Below, piece after piece: positions 6,371 to 6,473 of a DNA stretch of 6,473 nucleotides. Where the stretch lies: NCBI GenBank assembly GCA_964505935.1, contig CAZDKX010000283.1, forward strand, positions 1-6,473. The letters run 5' to 3'. The position numbers were made by a program, and so were the translations under genes. Origin of the DNA: JADGQM01 sp964505935 (lineage in GTDB: Bacteria; Desulfobacterota; Syntrophobacteria; Syntrophobacterales; Syntrophobacteraceae). The notes under the pieces were generated by a model that was not told the origin of the DNA, ran no database searches, and saw only the letters and a program-made list of their open reading frames with translations. Numbering within the stretch: position 1 is the first letter of the stretch; every line of letters starts with the position of its first letter.

Positions 6371-6420
6371 CTGGATTCAGGAGCCACTCCACAAAGGCCT
6401 GCCAATCCAGAGTTTTTTTT
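6371..6420 (+). terminator. Plus-strand intrinsic terminator-like hairpin abutting tmRNA
   Basis: CTGGATT (6371-6377) pairs with AATCCAG (6404-6410), continued inside by CAGG (6378-6381) with CCTG (6398-6401) across a two-base bulge. Two bases later comes a run of eight T's (6413-6420). In the plus direction this is a standard terminator shape. The last T is also the complement of the terminal A of the tmRNA CCA, so the signal touches the mature 3' end and faces it. What plus-strand transcript it would stop is unclear. Confidence 0.55.
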
Positions 6421-6473
6421 GGTGGAGGCGGCGGGAGTTGAACCCGCGTCCGAAAGCATTCCACTCAAGCCCC
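6420..6473 (-). ncRNA. ssrA: tmRNA (transfer-messenger RNA), 3' end, partial
   Basis: Read on the minus strand, the last 54 bases end in the tRNA-like domain of tmRNA. A TTTCGGAC approach leads to a T stem GCGGG/CCCGC (6447-6443 with 6435-6431) around the loop TTCAACT. Then come the acceptor strand CGCCTCC (6430-6424), discriminator A (6423) and an encoded CCA (6422-6420). The approach and T arm match the E. coli ssrA 3' end, which also reads TTTCGGACGCGGGTTCAACT; an ordinary tRNA would show an anticodon arm just upstream, which is absent. The RNA is charged with alanine and, with SmpB, rescues stalled ribosomes by tagging nascent chains. The 5' half, tag ORF and promoter lie beyond the right edge. 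Confidence 0.95.

Larger units (their letters stand above)
6142..6419. other. Gene-free, repeat-rich spacer next to tmRNA
   Basis: No supported gene. The open frames here either run through the tmRNA or lack a ribosome binding site. The stretch holds a 13-base palindrome (6208-6220), four G-runs of 4-6 bases (6225-6273) plus GGGGGAGGG at 6304-6312, an 11-base tandem repeat (6349-6370) and a plus-strand terminator-like hairpin (6371-6420). Such clutter beside an ssrA 3' end fits an old integration site, but no integrase gene or second copy of the tmRNA end is present in the window. Confidence 0.5.

Noticed and set aside
6220..6441. 73-codon plus-strand frame
   Set aside because: Glycine-rich translation of the G-runs, ends antisense to the tmRNA T arm, and has no ribosome site.
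6148..6468. 106-codon minus-strand frame
   Set aside because: It starts inside tmRNA; its early GSTPAAST-like residues are the usual false translation of a T arm and acceptor stem.

Overview
The window looks like a piece of a bacterial chromosome. The best guess is a Desulfobacterota (old Deltaproteobacteria) genome, perhaps a Syntrophobacter-like one. The reasons are the very large PocR/PAS-type soluble hybrid histidine kinase, a COG3603-type ACT protein beside a DUF402 protein, and moderately high GC in the main genes. The lineage is inferred from gene style, not from a search.

Layout, left to right. (1) 1-294: 3' end of a plus-strand gene whose product ends in a DUF402 domain. (2) 417-806: a small plus-strand ACT-domain protein of the bacterial CASTOR-like type, preceded by a leader with a perfect 8-bp stem-loop. 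(3) 905-4921, minus strand and convergent with the first two: one 1338-residue cytoplasmic sensor kinase, which fills 62% of the window. Its order is PocR - PAS - PAS - PocR - PAS - PAS - HisKA - HATPase - receiver. It has a near-consensus sigma-70 promoter about 180 bases upstream and a strong Shine-Dalgarno. (4) 4922-5676: a 755-base divergent intergenic region with that promoter, one doubtful 48-codon ORF (5416-5562), a small hairpin and a plausible promoter for the next gene. (5) 5677-5982: a 101-residue, lower-GC, helical/coiled-coil protein of unknown function with a very good ribosome binding site. (6) 5983-6419: no credible protein gene, but dense in structure: three intrinsic-terminator-like hairpins, a 13-base palindrome, a G-rich stretch and an 11-base tandem repeat. 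(7) 6420-6473: the 3' end of tmRNA (ssrA) on the minus strand, with encoded CCA, running off the right edge.

How the parts work together. The kinase is an orphan: no response regulator or output gene lies next to it in the window, and its own receiver domain ends the protein. Its signal must therefore leave through an HPt protein or regulator encoded elsewhere, or act within the protein. Two PocR domains sharing the same cysteine spacing, plus four PAS domains, suggest several small-molecule or redox inputs. The ACT and DUF402 genes are co-directional and may be co-transcribed. The tmRNA reads leftwards, and the first minus-strand hairpin followed by a T-run is about 300 bases away at 6113-6141. 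The repeat-rich spacer beside the tmRNA 3' end, a known integration target, is the most likely trace of mobile DNA here, but no integrase or duplicated att sequence is visible. I found no CRISPR array, insertion sequence or clearly new defence system.
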